From contig NZ_JADILO010000003.1 in NCBI RefSeq assembly GCF_015278125.1, forward strand, positions 124,001 to 188,000: DNA of 64,000 nucleotides, given 5' to 3'. This document shows, piece after piece, positions 1-9,163 of the stretch. Made by a program: the position numbers and the translations under genes. This DNA comes from Vibrio fluminensis. Its GTDB lineage: Bacteria > Pseudomonadota > Gammaproteobacteria > Enterobacterales > Vibrionaceae. The notes below the pieces were generated by a model. It saw nothing but the letters and a program-made list of their open reading frames with translations, had not been told where the DNA came from and did not search any database. Each line of letters starts with the position of its first letter. Position 1 is the first letter of the stretch.

Positions 1-115
1 CTTGCCAACTCATCCCTTCCTGCGGCTTTCCCAGTACAACCGTCGTATTGTCCAACAGAGTCGCGCTTACATTTGGAAACGCGTCGCCAGCTTTCAACTT
101 CACTGAATGTGCCAT
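1..115 (-). CDS. Peroxiredoxin-like (AhpC/TSA) protein, N-terminal fragment
   Basis: Only the first 38 codons are inside the window; the gene continues off the left edge. The reading frame opens with MAHSVKLKAGDAFPNV, and a good ribosome site (AAGGAGAG) lies seven bases upstream of the ATG. The phrase KLKAGDAFPNVSATLLD is typical of the N-terminus of redoxin-fold peroxiredoxins, where a GDxxP motif precedes the first beta strand, but the catalytic Cys region is outside the window. It is divergent from gloA. The assignment to the thioredoxin-fold superfamily is probable; the subtype cannot be told. Confidence 0.5.
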   Translation of the reverse strand, partial: MAHSVKLKAGDAFPNVSATLLDNTTVVLGKPQEGMSWQ

Positions 116-345
116 TGATCTCTCCTTACAGAACCTTAGCAAAGTTAAGCACAAACAAAGTTGAATACAAGTTGGGGTGAATAACCTATATGTTCATCAT
201 TTACGCAAACTCATAACAGAAAATTATAAAAATAATAATTTTTGATAATTTTTATTTGTTCGCTAATCGCCCTATTCTAAGTCCAGATTCAATTTCCTGC
301 GCTAGCTGTTGCAAAGCTGGGCAAAAAGAAAATAACGGGGGCAAG

Positions 346-732
346 ATGAAATTTCTTCACACTATGATCCGAGTAGCAGACCTAGATAAATCTATCGAGT
401 TCTACACCAAAGTACTCGGTATGAGCGTACTGGACCGTTTTGAGAACCCAGAATACCGCTACACGCTTGTGTTTGTTGGTGATCCAGAACAACCAGATGG
501 CGCCGCTATTGAACTGACCCACAACTGGGATACCGACAGCTACGAGCTAGGCAACGCATTTGGTCATTTAGCGCTAGGCAGTGAAGATATTTACGCCGCT
601 TGTGACAAAATCAAAGCCCTTGGTGGCAATGTCACCCGTGAACCAGGTCCAATGAAAGGCGGCAGCACGCATATCGCTTTTGTTAAAGACCCTGATGGTT
701 ACCAAATCGAACTTATTCAAACCAGCAAGTAA
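346..732 (+). CDS. gloA: Lactoylglutathione lyase (glyoxalase I)
   Basis: The 128-residue product is a complete glyoxalase I, which isomerises the methylglyoxal-glutathione hemithioacetal to S-lactoylglutathione in the cytosol. It has the two beta-alpha-beta-beta-beta repeats of the family, with the likely metal ligands His5 (FLHTMIRV), a Glu in AIELTHNW, His in FGHLALG and Glu in YQIELIQ, spaced as in the Ni-type bacterial enzymes. I chose the ATG at 346 because it follows a GGGGG purine run and gives the usual family N-terminus ([10 protein letters not shown]); an upstream TTG frame adds 30 unrelated residues. It sits 12 bases ahead of an ene reductase, the same pairing as nemA-gloA in E. 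coli, which points to shared reactive-carbonyl stress control. Confidence 0.95.
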   Translation: MKFLHTMIRVADLDKSIEFYTKVLGMSVLDRFENPEYRYTLVFVGDPEQPDGAAIELTHNWDTDSYELGNAFGHLALGSEDIYAACDKIKALGGNVTREPGPMKGGSTHIAFVKDPDGYQIELIQTSK

Positions 733-744
733 GAGGTATTGTCG

Positions 745-1845
745 ATGCAAAACGCAATGTTTAACACTATTCAACTTGGTGAACTTACTCTCGCGAACCG
801 TATTGTTATGCCACCAATGACGCGCTCACGTGCCAGCCAACCTGGTAACGTCGCAAACCAAATGATGGCTGACTACTATGCACAACGCGCAAGCGCTGGT
901 TTGATTGTCGCGGAAGGCACCCAAATCTCAGCAATGGGTCAAGGTTATGCTTGGACTCCAGGCATCTACAGCCAAGAGCAGATTGCTGGCTGGAAGTTAG
1001 TCACTGACGCTGTGCATGCCAAAGGCGGCGCAATCTTCGCTCAACTTTGGCACGTAGGTCGCGTGACTCATCCTGACAATATCGGTGGTATGCAGCCAAT
1101 TTCGTCTTCAGCGTTAAAAGCAGAAAACGTAAAAGTCTTTATCGACAACGGCACAGATGAACCAGGTTTTGTGGATGTGGTTGAACCACGTGAGATGACC
1201 ACTGAAGACATCAAGCAAGTGGTGGCGGAATATCGCCAAGCTGCTCTGAATGCGATTGAAGCGGGATTTGATGGCATCGAGTTACACGCAGCAAACGGCT
1301 ATCTAATCAACCAATTTATTGATTCTGAAGCGAACAACCGCACTGACGAATACGGTGGCAGCATTGAAAACCGCTTACGCTTCTTAGGCGAAGTGGTAGA
1401 AGCAATGACGGATGCGATCGGCGCGAACCGAGTTGGTGTTCGTCTTGCTCCATTTACTTCGCTTAACGGCACTGTCGATAAAACGCCAGTTGAAACCTAT
1501 ACCGCAGCAGCAGCGCTACTTAACAAGCTTAACGTGGTTTACATGCACATTGCTGAAGTGGATTGGGACGATGCTCCTGATACTCCAGCGGAATTTAAAC
1601 GTGCAGTTCGAAACGCTTACCAAGGTGTCATCATCTATGCAGGTCGCTATGACACAAAGAAAGCTGCGAAAGCACTGGAAGATGGATTAGCGGATATGAT
1701 CGGTTTCGGTCGTCCATTTATCGCTAACCCAGATCTGCCAAACCGTATTCAAAATGGCTACCCATTGGCAGCGCACGATCCTGCGACGCTATTTGGTGGT
1801 AATGAAAAAGGTCTGCTTGATTACCCAGAATATCAAGCAAGCTAA
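745..1845 (+). CDS. nemA: Old yellow enzyme family alkene reductase (NemA-like)
   Basis: This 366-residue FMN-dependent TIM-barrel enzyme would reduce activated C=C bonds or nitro groups of electrophiles with NAD(P)H. Family marks are the N-terminal FNTIQLGELTLANRIVMPPMTR, the substrate-anion pair in ELHAANGYLINQFI (HxxN), the DEYGGSIENR segment and the FMN phosphate loop IYAGRYD...IGFGRPFIANPD. Length fits NemA. The start is placed at the ATG at 745 rather than a TTG six bases earlier. It follows gloA closely and is probably co-transcribed with it. A NemR-type repressor is not visible in the window. Confidence 0.92.
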   Translation: MQNAMFNTIQLGELTLANRIVMPPMTRSRASQPGNVANQMMADYYAQRASAGLIVAEGTQISAMGQGYAWTPGIYSQEQIAGWKLVTDAVHAKGGAIFAQLWHVGRVTHPDNIGGMQPISSSALKAENVKVFIDNGTDEPGFVDVVEPREMTTEDIKQVVAEYRQAALNAIEAGFDGIELHAANGYLINQFIDSEANNRTDEYGGSIENRLRFLGEVVEAMTDAIGANRVGVRLAPFTSLNGTVDKTPVETYTAAAALLNKLNVVYMHIAEVDWDDAPDTPAEFKRAVRNAYQGVIIYAGRYDTKKAAKALEDGLADMIGFGRPFIANPDLPNRIQNGYPLAAHDPATLFGGNEKGLLDYPEYQAS

Positions 1846-2289
1846 CCCTATTGGCTTAAGTAACCAAAGAGTGCACGCTCTATTACCTAAGCTCAATAAC
1901 TCAAGAGGCTAACACTCCCCCCAGTGTTAGCCTTTTGTTCTACTGACAAGCAGCAACAAAAAATCAACAACTGACTATTTATTCCCCTTCTAGCCATATC
2001 CAACAACTTAGTTAATCGGCTAAAATTTCTTCGTAACAAGTTGATCTTGCTTCATTTTCAGCAAAAATATTTTTTATCATTTTCATTCTGTCAAGGTGCA
2101 TTTATAAAACATATTGCATCAAGATCTCATTATTCGACGGTAATTACACCATTTCCCCATTTTTTGTAGGAATCATCTGTCTTGCTCGTATTTCGTGCTT
2201 TCTGTCTAATGCCATACATGCAGTGGATTATTTGTTAAATAAATTAACAAATATCTATTTTAATCATCTATTTAAGAACATTAGATACA
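1846..2289. other. Intergenic region upstream of chitinase gene
   Basis: About 440 bases without a convincing gene. Apart from the terminator near 1907-1936 it is AT-rich, especially from 2030 to 2289, and presumably carries the chitinase promoter and regulatory sites. I could not pick out a single confident promoter or a known operator. Confidence 0.5.
1907..1936 (+). terminator. Rho-independent terminator of gloA-nemA
   Basis: A perfect ten-base stem, GGCTAACACT paired with AGTGTTAGCC, encloses a run of Cs and is followed by TTTTG. It lies 60 bases after the ene reductase stop. Confidence 0.85.
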
Positions 2290-5200
2290 ATGAAAAAAAG
2301 CACACTAACTCTAATGCCAACCGTTCTAGCGCTTGCTATCGGTATGGCATTACCAGCCGCTCAAGCTGCGGTAAGCACTGATGCCAACATCGTAGGCTCT
2401 GAAAGCCAATGGTGGAACACTTACAAAGTCACTCTAACCAATGACGGTGCGAAGCCAGTTGAACTGCGCGGCGCGAAAGTTGTGTTTAAATCAAACATCT
2501 CAATGTCAACGCCATCTTGGTCTGCGCAAGGTATCAGCTACCCAGGCATGAAATTCAGCAGCAATGCTCAAGGTGACACATTTAACAACACGCTAGCTCT
2601 ATCATTTGATACGGGTAGTTGGATCAAATCTCAGCTGCAAGCTGGTGACAAAATTGAACTAACACTTGGTGTTAGTGGTGTGCTTGATCTTGCTCTACTT
2701 CAAGACACTGTTCGCCTAATCGCAGATGACGTCGAAGTGGGTGAACCAGAGATCTCTATCCAACTGGCTTCTCCAGTCAATGGCGCTGAGTTCACTGAAG
2801 GTCAAAACGTTGCAATGCGTGCAAATGTAACGGTAACCAATACTGAAGTAAAAACCGTAAAATTCTTCGTTGATGGCGCACAAGTTTCAAGCCTAACGCA
2901 AGCCCCTTTCCAAGCGAACTGGAAAGCGGTAGGCGAAGGTGTTCACACTATCAAAGCAGTCGTTGAAGATGAGTCAGGTCTAACTCAAGAGCAAGCCGTT
3001 AGCATTACTGTAAAAGCAGATGAAGTTGAGCCACCAGTTGTACCTGAAGTGCACGAGCTAACCTTCATGGCACCAACTCAAGGTCAAACTCTGACTGTGG
3101 GTGAAGCGACAGCGATCAAGGCTCGCGTAGATGGAGAACTTATCACTAAACTTGAGTTCTGGGCGAACGATCGCAAGCTAGGTCAGCGCGTTATTAACCC
3201 TGAGCAAACTGTTTACACTCAAACTTGGACACCAAGTGAAGTGGGTAATGCAAACCTGAAGATTGTGGTTCTTGATAAAGACAACCAAATCGTTAAGCAA
3301 AATGCACTTACTGTTGTGGTTGAAGAAGAAGAGAGCTTTGTAGCACCAGAAGTTCGCTTCCTAGCACCGGCAACTGGGTCAAAGTTTGAAACGGAAGAAA
3401 CAATCTCTATCTCGGTAGGCGCGACTGATGCAGACCAAGATCTCTCTCAAGTGGTAGTAAAAGCGAACAACCAAGAGATCTGTAACTTCGATGCCAACAC
3501 TACGCAAAGCTTCAAGTGTGATTGGCAGCCAACTCAGGCGGGCAATGTAACGCTAAAAGCAATTGCGACCGACGCACAAAACCTATCAGCAACGTCTCAA
3601 ATTCGCATTACTGTTGAAGAAACAGCTGTTGAGCCGCCACCAGTAACACCACCAGGTGGTCTGTGTGCCGACTTCAACGTTTACCCAGATTGGACTCGTG
3701 GTGACCACGCAACTGGCGGCGACATCATGGTACACAAGAACATCGCTTACTCAGCGATCTACTGGACCAAATCGATTCCAGGTAGCGATGACTCATGGTC
3801 ACTACACCTAAACTGTGACGGTACAGAGCCAGGTACTGCGCCACTGCTATCACTACCAAACCCTATGGACCCAGTACGTCTAGAAGTGGCAGGTTGGCCA
3901 AATACGTTTGTTGTGGCTAGCCCATCAACAAATGCACCGGCGACAACAACGATCGCAGCAGCAAACAGTGATGCACTGGCTGATACTGACCAACTGACTC
4001 GCGCGTTTGTGACCATCATTGAGCAAGCTGAGCTAGCTGGCACTTCATCTATCATCCTAAGCAGTGATGTACTGGATGTTACAACGCTAGATAAAGGCGC
4101 ATCATTTGGCAACGTAGCGGTTAAGCAAGCACTAACAAGTGCTATGGATATCACTGGCAGCCAACTTGATATCGACGCTATCAATGCACTGTCTGACGAT
4201 CTAAAAGGCTGGGCGCAAGCGCATAACCTAATCATCAGCACTATCGCGCCTGAAGCAAGCTTCGGTTGGTCACTAAGCATTGGTGACTTCGCATACGATA
4301 CGCACTCTGGTCGTCAATCAGTGTGGGATGAAGCGTCAGTATTTAGCGCAGACCTACTAGCGACACTTGAGCTTTACAAAGCCGACGCAGCAAACAAAGC
4401 GGACTTCGTGGTGTTCACTAAATCAGCAGACACTGAAGCGTTAACAAGCGACCAGTGGCACAACGCGCTTGAATACGTGAAGCAAGTTTCTGACTACGTG
4501 AAAACGCCTGCGATGCTAGCAAATATCCCTACTGACCAAGCATCTGGTTACTTTATGGGGGATTCTGCGGGCAAACCACAACTACGTAAAGCAGCGTTCA
4601 GCAACGTATTTGCACTAACGTTTGACCAAGATAGCCAAGCACTAACAGCGAAAATTGAAGCTTACCAAGCCGCTAAAGTACCACTTTACTACGTCGGTGA
4701 AGAGCTAGAGAAAGGTTCGCTAACTCGCATCGAAGCGCTAAACCAACAGCTAGCCGATGCTGAACATGCGATGGACAACGAAGCGTTCCTATACGAAACA
4801 CCGCAGTCACAGTGGATTCCATCAACTGTTTACAAATGGAACGACTTCCTAGACGGCTTGAATGCGATGCACAACATCGGTGTTGCTGGTAACAAGTTCT
4901 GGCTAATGAACGACGAAGCGGACGATGCAACCAACATCACTTACGCTAAAGTCGCGATTGCAGCCTTCCTTGCGCAAAGTATGCAAGAAACTATCCGTTA
5001 CAACGCATGTGACGAGAACAACTGGTCTGAAACTAAGTACGGCGCGCCGGCGGATTACCCAATGACCGCGAGCTGTGGTCAGCTTGGTCAGAAATACGCT
5101 GACTACGGTGTTAACCCAGTATCTGGCTTAGACCATGCTTACTCTTGTCCGCGTGACAACAAGATGGAAGTGAGCGCGCTCACTCACGCTAAGTGGTACG

Positions 5201-5916
5201 GTGCACCAGCGCCAGTATTTGCAGCACCTGATGCAGTACTAGAAGAGCGTGGCCTACTGGTGAACGGTGCAGCTGGTCGTTGGACTAACAACGGTCACTG
5301 TAACGATGTACCAGAGCAAGTTGACACTTCTAAGCAAGTTTGGGAACGTGATAACTGTAAGATCTACGTTGGTCAAAAAGCAGGTAGCTTCATTTGGGAT
5401 GGCAGCAGTGAAGAAAGCGTTGAAGGCTGTGGCTGGTGGGGTCGTGGTGTAATCCAGACAACAGGTCGTCAAAACTTCGGTACGCTAAACCACTACCTAG
5501 GTCGTTCACATGTTGATCCTGAAACTATCGGTAAGACAATTGACGGTGTAACCGTTGAAGCGCCACCAGCGAACCCGCTATACGCTGAACTGGATTTCTG
5601 TTCAAACCCAGGTTTGATCTGTAGCTCAGAAGAGAACAAAGAGATCAAGTGGATTGCAGGTCTATTCTACTGGGTAACGTCAGTACAGGCTTACAACGAC
5701 GAAGGTGGTCAATACGCAGATTGGAACTACTACAACGAAATTAAGAAATACGTTGATAGCGGTCTGCAGGGTTCTCAGTTCATCGATGACGTATCAGGTA
5801 TCGTAAACCGTGGCTGTCCTGACCTAACCTGTACCACTGGTGATGTTCACAACGTGAAAGAGCGTCGTGAGAACTTCAAGCTGGTACTACAGAAACTTGG
5901 TCTTGACCCAAAATAA
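2290..5916 (+). CDS. Secreted multidomain GH19 chitinase
   Basis: The 1208-residue product hydrolyses chitin outside the cell. Residues 1-26 form a signal peptide ending AQA. Residues about 27-145 resemble a carbohydrate-binding beta-sandwich. Three bacterial Ig-like domains follow at about 152-240, 254-345 and 352-442, then a proline-rich linker (EPPPVTPPGG) and a short aromatic chitin-binding-like domain at about 457-510. Residues about 850-1208 are the GH19 catalytic domain: Glu900 in SMQETI is the likely acid and the conserved block GWWGRGVIQTTGRQNFG begins near residue 1048. The 330 residues between (about 515-850) match no domain I can name with certainty and look like a degenerate barrel. 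The gene is monocistronic, with its own terminator. Confidence 0.9.
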   Translation: MKKSTLTLMPTVLALAIGMALPAAQAAVSTDANIVGSESQWWNTYKVTLTNDGAKPVELRGAKVVFKSNISMSTPSWSAQGISYPGMKFSSNAQGDTFNNTLALSFDTGSWIKSQLQAGDKIELTLGVSGVLDLALLQDTVRLIADDVEVGEPEISIQLASPVNGAEFTEGQNVAMRANVTVTNTEVKTVKFFVDGAQVSSLTQAPFQANWKAVGEGVHTIKAVVEDESGLTQEQAVSITVKADEVEPPVVPEVHELTFMAPTQGQTLTVGEATAIKARVDGELITKLEFWANDRKLGQRVINPEQTVYTQTWTPSEVGNANLKIVVLDKDNQIVKQNALTVVVEEEESFVAPEVRFLAPATGSKFETEETISISVGATDADQDLSQVVVKANNQEICNFDANTTQSFKCDWQPTQAGNVTLKAIATDAQNLSATSQIRITVEETAVEPPPVTPPGGLCADFNVYPDWTRGDHATGGDIMVHKNIAYSAIYWTKSIPGSDDSWSLHLNCDGTEPGTAPLLSLPNPMDPVRLEVAGWPNTFVVASPSTNAPATTTIAAANSDALADTDQLTRAFVTIIEQAELAGTSSIILSSDVLDVTTLDKGASFGNVAVKQALTSAMDITGSQLDIDAINALSDDLKGWAQAHNLIISTIAPEASFGWSLSIGDFAYDTHSGRQSVWDEASVFSADLLATLELYKADAANKADFVVFTKSADTEALTSDQWHNALEYVKQVSDYVKTPAMLANIPTDQASGYFMGDSAGKPQLRKAAFSNVFALTFDQDSQALTAKIEAYQAAKVPLYYVGEELEKGSLTRIEALNQQLADAEHAMDNEAFLYETPQSQWIPSTVYKWNDFLDGLNAMHNIGVAGNKFWLMNDEADDATNITYAKVAIAAFLAQSMQETIRYNACDENNWSETKYGAPADYPMTASCGQLGQKYADYGVNPVSGLDHAYSCPRDNKMEVSALTHAKWYGAPAPVFAAPDAVLEERGLLVNGAAGRWTNNGHCNDVPEQVDTSKQVWERDNCKIYVGQKAGSFIWDGSSEESVEGCGWWGRGVIQTTGRQNFGTLNHYLGRSHVDPETIGKTIDGVTVEAPPANPLYAELDFCSNPGLICSSEENKEIKWIAGLFYWVTSVQAYNDEGGQYADWNYYNEIKKYVDSGLQGSQFIDDVSGIVNRGCPDLTCTTGDVHNVKERRENFKLVLQKLGLDPK

Positions 5917-5963
5917 ACGGTAAACGCCCGAGAACACTCAACTGGTGATAGTACCGGTTATTT

Positions 5964-5998
5964 AAGCCCCCAACTTCTTGAAGTCGGGGGCTTTTTTA
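5964..5998 (+). terminator. Rho-independent terminator of the chitinase gene
   Basis: The stem AGCCCCCAACTT / AAGTCGGGGGCT (one mismatch) has a CTTG loop and is followed by six Ts. Confidence 0.9.
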
Positions 5999-6123
5999 TA
6001 TGCGTTCTATTGATATGGCGCGTCATTCTTCCAAGCTAGTCCCAATTTTCAATGATTACAGTAAATAAATTCACACCCTGCTGTATGAATTTTATGCAAC
6101 CCGGTAGAATTACGTGCTACTCA

Positions 6124-6146
6124 CATCACAATGGACGTTTGTGATG
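6124..6146. promoter_or_regulatory. Inverted repeat upstream of the 427-residue exported protein
   Basis: CATCACAA and TTGTGATG form a perfect eight-base inverted repeat with a seven-base spacer, 20 bases before the start of the next gene. The TTGTGATG half resembles half of a CRP site (TGTGA), and the spacing between TCACA and TGTGA here is 8 bases rather than the usual 6. It could be an operator or simply a leader hairpin. Confidence 0.35.
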
Positions 6147-6165
6147 CCAATGAATAAGGATAGGT

Positions 6166-7449
6166 ATGAAAATTCGCGTAGGAAAAAGCTTCTGTTTGTT
6201 CACTGTTATTATTGCAAGTGGTTTTCAACAGTTGGCGGCAGCAGAGCAATGTGATGTACGTATCAGTGGTAAAGTGCCACAAAATGTCAGCTTAGAAAAC
6301 GTTGAAGTATCAACCTACAATAAGCGCTTTCCTATCACAAGCCGTGACTTTTCCATCTGCGCGAGCAAACAAGATCTTGCTATCTACGCACGAGTATCAC
6401 CAAATAACAAAGTGTATCTCATTGATAGAAGTGGTGATATGCCAGATTACCTCTACTACGGTTTGGCTTTCATTCAAACCAAAGAGCTACACCTCAATGC
6501 CGCTTCTTCGCTGATTGACGGTATTTGTCAAAACCGTTGTGGTTACTATGCCAGTAGCAGGATTCAATCTTCTCCTGAATTGCAATCTTTTGCCCAGCAA
6601 TACCAGAGCACTTTTGCCCAAGGAAAAGAAGCGCGGAGAGCCTTTTTTAAGGAAAACAATCCTAAGTTAAACGCCCTATATGGCGCTGGCATAGAGGTTA
6701 ACTCAATAGAGCCCATCGATTCAGTCCCTGGTGTTGACCCATATAGCGGCTCAAGCCGATACTTTTTTGATCAAAAACGGCTAAAATCGGCTGAATTTAA
6801 GGAAACCTTTAAAAGCTCTATTCGAAGTAAGGTAGAAAAAGATGAAGCATTACAGCCATTAGTGGGAGAGCACGCAGAACAACTTAAAGCACTAATGGTC
6901 GGTAATGGCACTTGGTCAGAGCGCGTCGATAAAACTCATGCCTTAATTGCACAGCTGAACGACCAAAATGGTATTGCTGCTCCAGCGATCATTGATACGT
7001 TACAAGTAAGTTTAGAAAATGCCGAACGTGCTGCTGATGTGTTTTTGTACAACGATGGGGTAAATCCATTCCCCAGTTTAACCAAGGCTCAAAGCTCTTT
7101 TGATTTGGTTTTAGCCAATTGGACGATTGCCGCGTATACCAATGCCCAAGATAAGCATAAATTTGCCGCGCTATTTACAGAACGCTTTAAACAGCAAGAA
7201 TTACCGCTTAACCGCACAACCGATAAAGCGTTAAGCCGCTTAATGGCGCTACCTTCAGTATTGAGTGGTACCATTGCCCCTTCTGTAGGTTATCAAGCTA
7301 TTCAGATTGAGTTTAATAATATTTTGCCCGATTCAACTACAAAGTATGAGTTTCAAGATGCCCTACATCAACTCGTGTTTATCTACGAAAAAGGGGCATG
7401 GCGTTTAGATCAAGTTCATCAGTTGAAATTGTCTCATTTTGAACAATGA
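6166..7449 (+). CDS. Exported protein of unknown function
   Basis: The 427-residue product begins with a signal peptide (MKIRVGKSFCLFTVIIASG... ending near LAAAEQ) and should be periplasmic or secreted. Four Cys in the N-terminal 125 residues (EQCDVRI, FSICASK, GICQNRCGYY) suggest disulfides in a small beta-rich domain. The middle (about 130-290) is predicted helical and charged. The C-terminal third (about 300-427) contains a helix-then-sheet pattern ending in FIYEKGAWRLDQVHQ, which resembles the last strands of an NTF2-like fold. I do not recognise the family. The start at the ATG at 6166 follows AAGGATAGGT. It lies downstream of the chitinase but behind a terminator, so it is a separate unit. 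Confidence 0.7.
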   Translation: MKIRVGKSFCLFTVIIASGFQQLAAAEQCDVRISGKVPQNVSLENVEVSTYNKRFPITSRDFSICASKQDLAIYARVSPNNKVYLIDRSGDMPDYLYYGLAFIQTKELHLNAASSLIDGICQNRCGYYASSRIQSSPELQSFAQQYQSTFAQGKEARRAFFKENNPKLNALYGAGIEVNSIEPIDSVPGVDPYSGSSRYFFDQKRLKSAEFKETFKSSIRSKVEKDEALQPLVGEHAEQLKALMVGNGTWSERVDKTHALIAQLNDQNGIAAPAIIDTLQVSLENAERAADVFLYNDGVNPFPSLTKAQSSFDLVLANWTIAAYTNAQDKHKFAALFTERFKQQELPLNRTTDKALSRLMALPSVLSGTIAPSVGYQAIQIEFNNILPDSTTKYEFQDALHQLVFIYEKGAWRLDQVHQLKLSHFEQ

Positions 7450-7757
7450 CTCTTGTTGGAACGTCACGAACGTAATACCAATCAGGATAACTAAGTGGTC
7501 GGCAAGAATGAGCAAAGACTTATTCTAATTGGTATAAATCATAAATGACGAATCCAGATCCCTACTTTTAAAGTCGTGTTCTTTTTTCGAAAATGTAGAT
7601 CCTTATCAATCCACATTGCTATCGATTGAAAAGCACAACAACTACCACAAAAAAACTCATTGAAATTAATTTTTAATTTATTTTGAGTTTTTTTGTCATA
7701 AAATTAATCTCGAAAGCTCCTATTATTGTGTTTATCACCTCGACTAAGGAAAACACG
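7450..7757. other. Intergenic region before the PEBP gene
   Basis: About 310 bases. It holds the inverted repeat at 7474-7536 and then an AT-rich stretch that presumably includes the promoter of the next gene. A TTG codon at 7683 could extend the next frame upstream, but the added residues do not look like a leader, so I regard it as noncoding. Confidence 0.5.
7474..7536. repeat. Imperfect inverted repeat of Vibrio intergenic type
   Basis: AATACCAATCAGGATAA near 7474 and TTATTCTAATTGGTATA ending at 7536 are complementary at 14 of 17 positions and would fold into a long hairpin. Elements with the core AATACCAAT...ATTGGTAT are, from memory, scattered between genes in vibrios. Confidence 0.6.
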
Positions 7758-8288
7758 ATGAAACGTACATTAATCACTGCAGCATTACTTTTAGCTTCAT
7801 TTACTAGCTCAGCAATGACTTTAACTAGCCAAGATATTCAAGAAGGCTCGCGTATGGCTGATACCTACGCCTTCAATGGTTTCGGTTGTAGCGGTGATAA
7901 CTTATCCCCCCAACTGAGCTGGAAAGATGCACCGGCTGGTACTAAGAGCTTTGCAATTACCGCCTATGACCCTGACGCACCAACAGGTAGCGGCTGGTGG
8001 CACTGGGTTGCTGTGGATATTCCAACCTCTGTGACCTCAATTGAGCAAGGCGCATCAAGTAAAGATTTTCCAGCCAAGCAGATGAAAAATGACTACGGCA
8101 CGACGGGTTTTGGTGGTGTATGTCCGCCAAAAGCCGATGGTATGCACCGTTATCAATTTACAGTTTGGGCGCTACCAACTGAAAAACTCGAGCTTCCTCA
8201 AGGCGCATCAAATGCGATTGTCGGCTATATGCTTAACGCTAACGCCCTTGATAAAGCAACGCTTACCGCAACGTATGTTAACGAGTAA
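7758..8288 (+). CDS. YbhB/YbcL family (PEBP, Raf kinase inhibitor-like) exported protein
   Basis: The 176-residue product belongs to the phosphatidylethanolamine-binding protein superfamily. Both ligand-pocket motifs are present: DPDAPTGSGWWHWV and GGVCPPKADGMHRYQF. It has a signal peptide (MKRTLITAALLLASFTSSA), so it is probably periplasmic. The start is placed at the ATG at 7758, preceded by TAAGGA. The biological role of bacterial members is unclear; lipid or small-ligand binding is inferred from the fold. It is followed 28 bases later by an AraC-type regulator on the same strand. Confidence 0.88.
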   Translation: MKRTLITAALLLASFTSSAMTLTSQDIQEGSRMADTYAFNGFGCSGDNLSPQLSWKDAPAGTKSFAITAYDPDAPTGSGWWHWVAVDIPTSVTSIEQGASSKDFPAKQMKNDYGTTGFGGVCPPKADGMHRYQFTVWALPTEKLELPQGASNAIVGYMLNANALDKATLTATYVNE

Positions 8289-8316
8289 TGGCATCGACTA
8301 ACTCCCTGAGGCAGAC

Positions 8317-9087
8317 ATGAATAAACCTTTAATCCATACCGTTCACTATCGCGGGAAACGCGAGCAACCACTGAACAACGTGTTTATTCATGCGCCTACT
8401 ATTATTTGGGTCGACCAGGGCTTTAAACAGCTCTGGTGGCACGAACAAAGTCTAGAGTTCAATCGTGCTAACTGGATCTTGGTGCCTGCTGGACAATACC
8501 TCACCTTTGTCAATACGCCAGAACAAAAGCTGTTTCACTCGCGGGCAATGGCACTCAATCTCGCACCACCGGCTGACTGGCTAGATCCAGAGCAACCCGT
8601 AACCGCCAATAGTTTTCCGCAAATTGCGACAACGCCACAACTCGAATATTGCTTTGATTTGGTCAGTAAAATGAGCAGCAAAGGTTTGTCTTATCAAACT
8701 CAAAAACAATTGCTACTCGGCTTTTATGCTGAATTACGAGAGATTGGAGCGTTAAACAAGCTGTTTCCCAATAATCAACAGATGGTGCGCGACAAACTCG
8801 CTAACTACTTAAGCTCTGCTCCAGGAGATGATCACCGTATTGAGGTTGCCGCAAATCACCTTGCCATGAGCCGCGCGACACTAACGCGAAAACTCAATGC
8901 TGAAGGCTCTAGCTTTCGCGAGGTGTTGGCTGAAATTCGCATGAATCACGCAATAAACCTGCTGCAAAAAAACTACAGTCAAATGGAGACGGCCCTCGCC
9001 TGCGGCTATCAATCTGAATCTCGTTTTAGCCAAAGGTTCAAACAGCAGTTTGGTCTGACGCCTCATCAATATCAGTTAACTTTATAA
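8317..9087 (+). CDS. AraC family transcriptional regulator
   Basis: The 256-residue product has an N-terminal cupin-like sensor (about 10-140) and two helix-turn-helix motifs in the C-terminal 100 residues (EVAANHLAMSRATLTRKL and TALACGYQSESRFSQRFKQQFGLTPHQYQ). The tail is the standard AraC/XylS signature. It directly follows the PEBP-family gene and may be co-transcribed with it; the ligand is unknown. The sensor keeps a WILVPAGQ strand as in other AraC-type cupins. Confidence 0.9.
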   Translation: MNKPLIHTVHYRGKREQPLNNVFIHAPTIIWVDQGFKQLWWHEQSLEFNRANWILVPAGQYLTFVNTPEQKLFHSRAMALNLAPPADWLDPEQPVTANSFPQIATTPQLEYCFDLVSKMSSKGLSYQTQKQLLLGFYAELREIGALNKLFPNNQQMVRDKLANYLSSAPGDDHRIEVAANHLAMSRATLTRKLNAEGSSFREVLAEIRMNHAINLLQKNYSQMETALACGYQSESRFSQRFKQQFGLTPHQYQLTL

Positions 9088-9163
9088 CTGGCTAATTTAA
9101 ACCTAATACCCTTCGTGACTTTCAGTTAGAATGACTAAAGCCACCTCAGCATAGGGTCTGCAC

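Noticed and set aside
256-345. N-terminal extension of the gloA frame from a TTG at 256
   Set aside because: The extra 30 residues are not like glyoxalase I and the ATG at 346 has a good ribosome site and the standard N-terminus.
3759-4280. 173-residue open frame opposite the chitinase gene
   Set aside because: It is a shadow of the codon bias of the chitinase strand: low-complexity Ser/Ala/Val-rich, no ribosome site, no domain.
7683-7757. TTG-started extension of the PEBP-family protein
   Set aside because: The ATG at 7758 starts a normal signal peptide with a ribosome site; the upstream residues destroy it.
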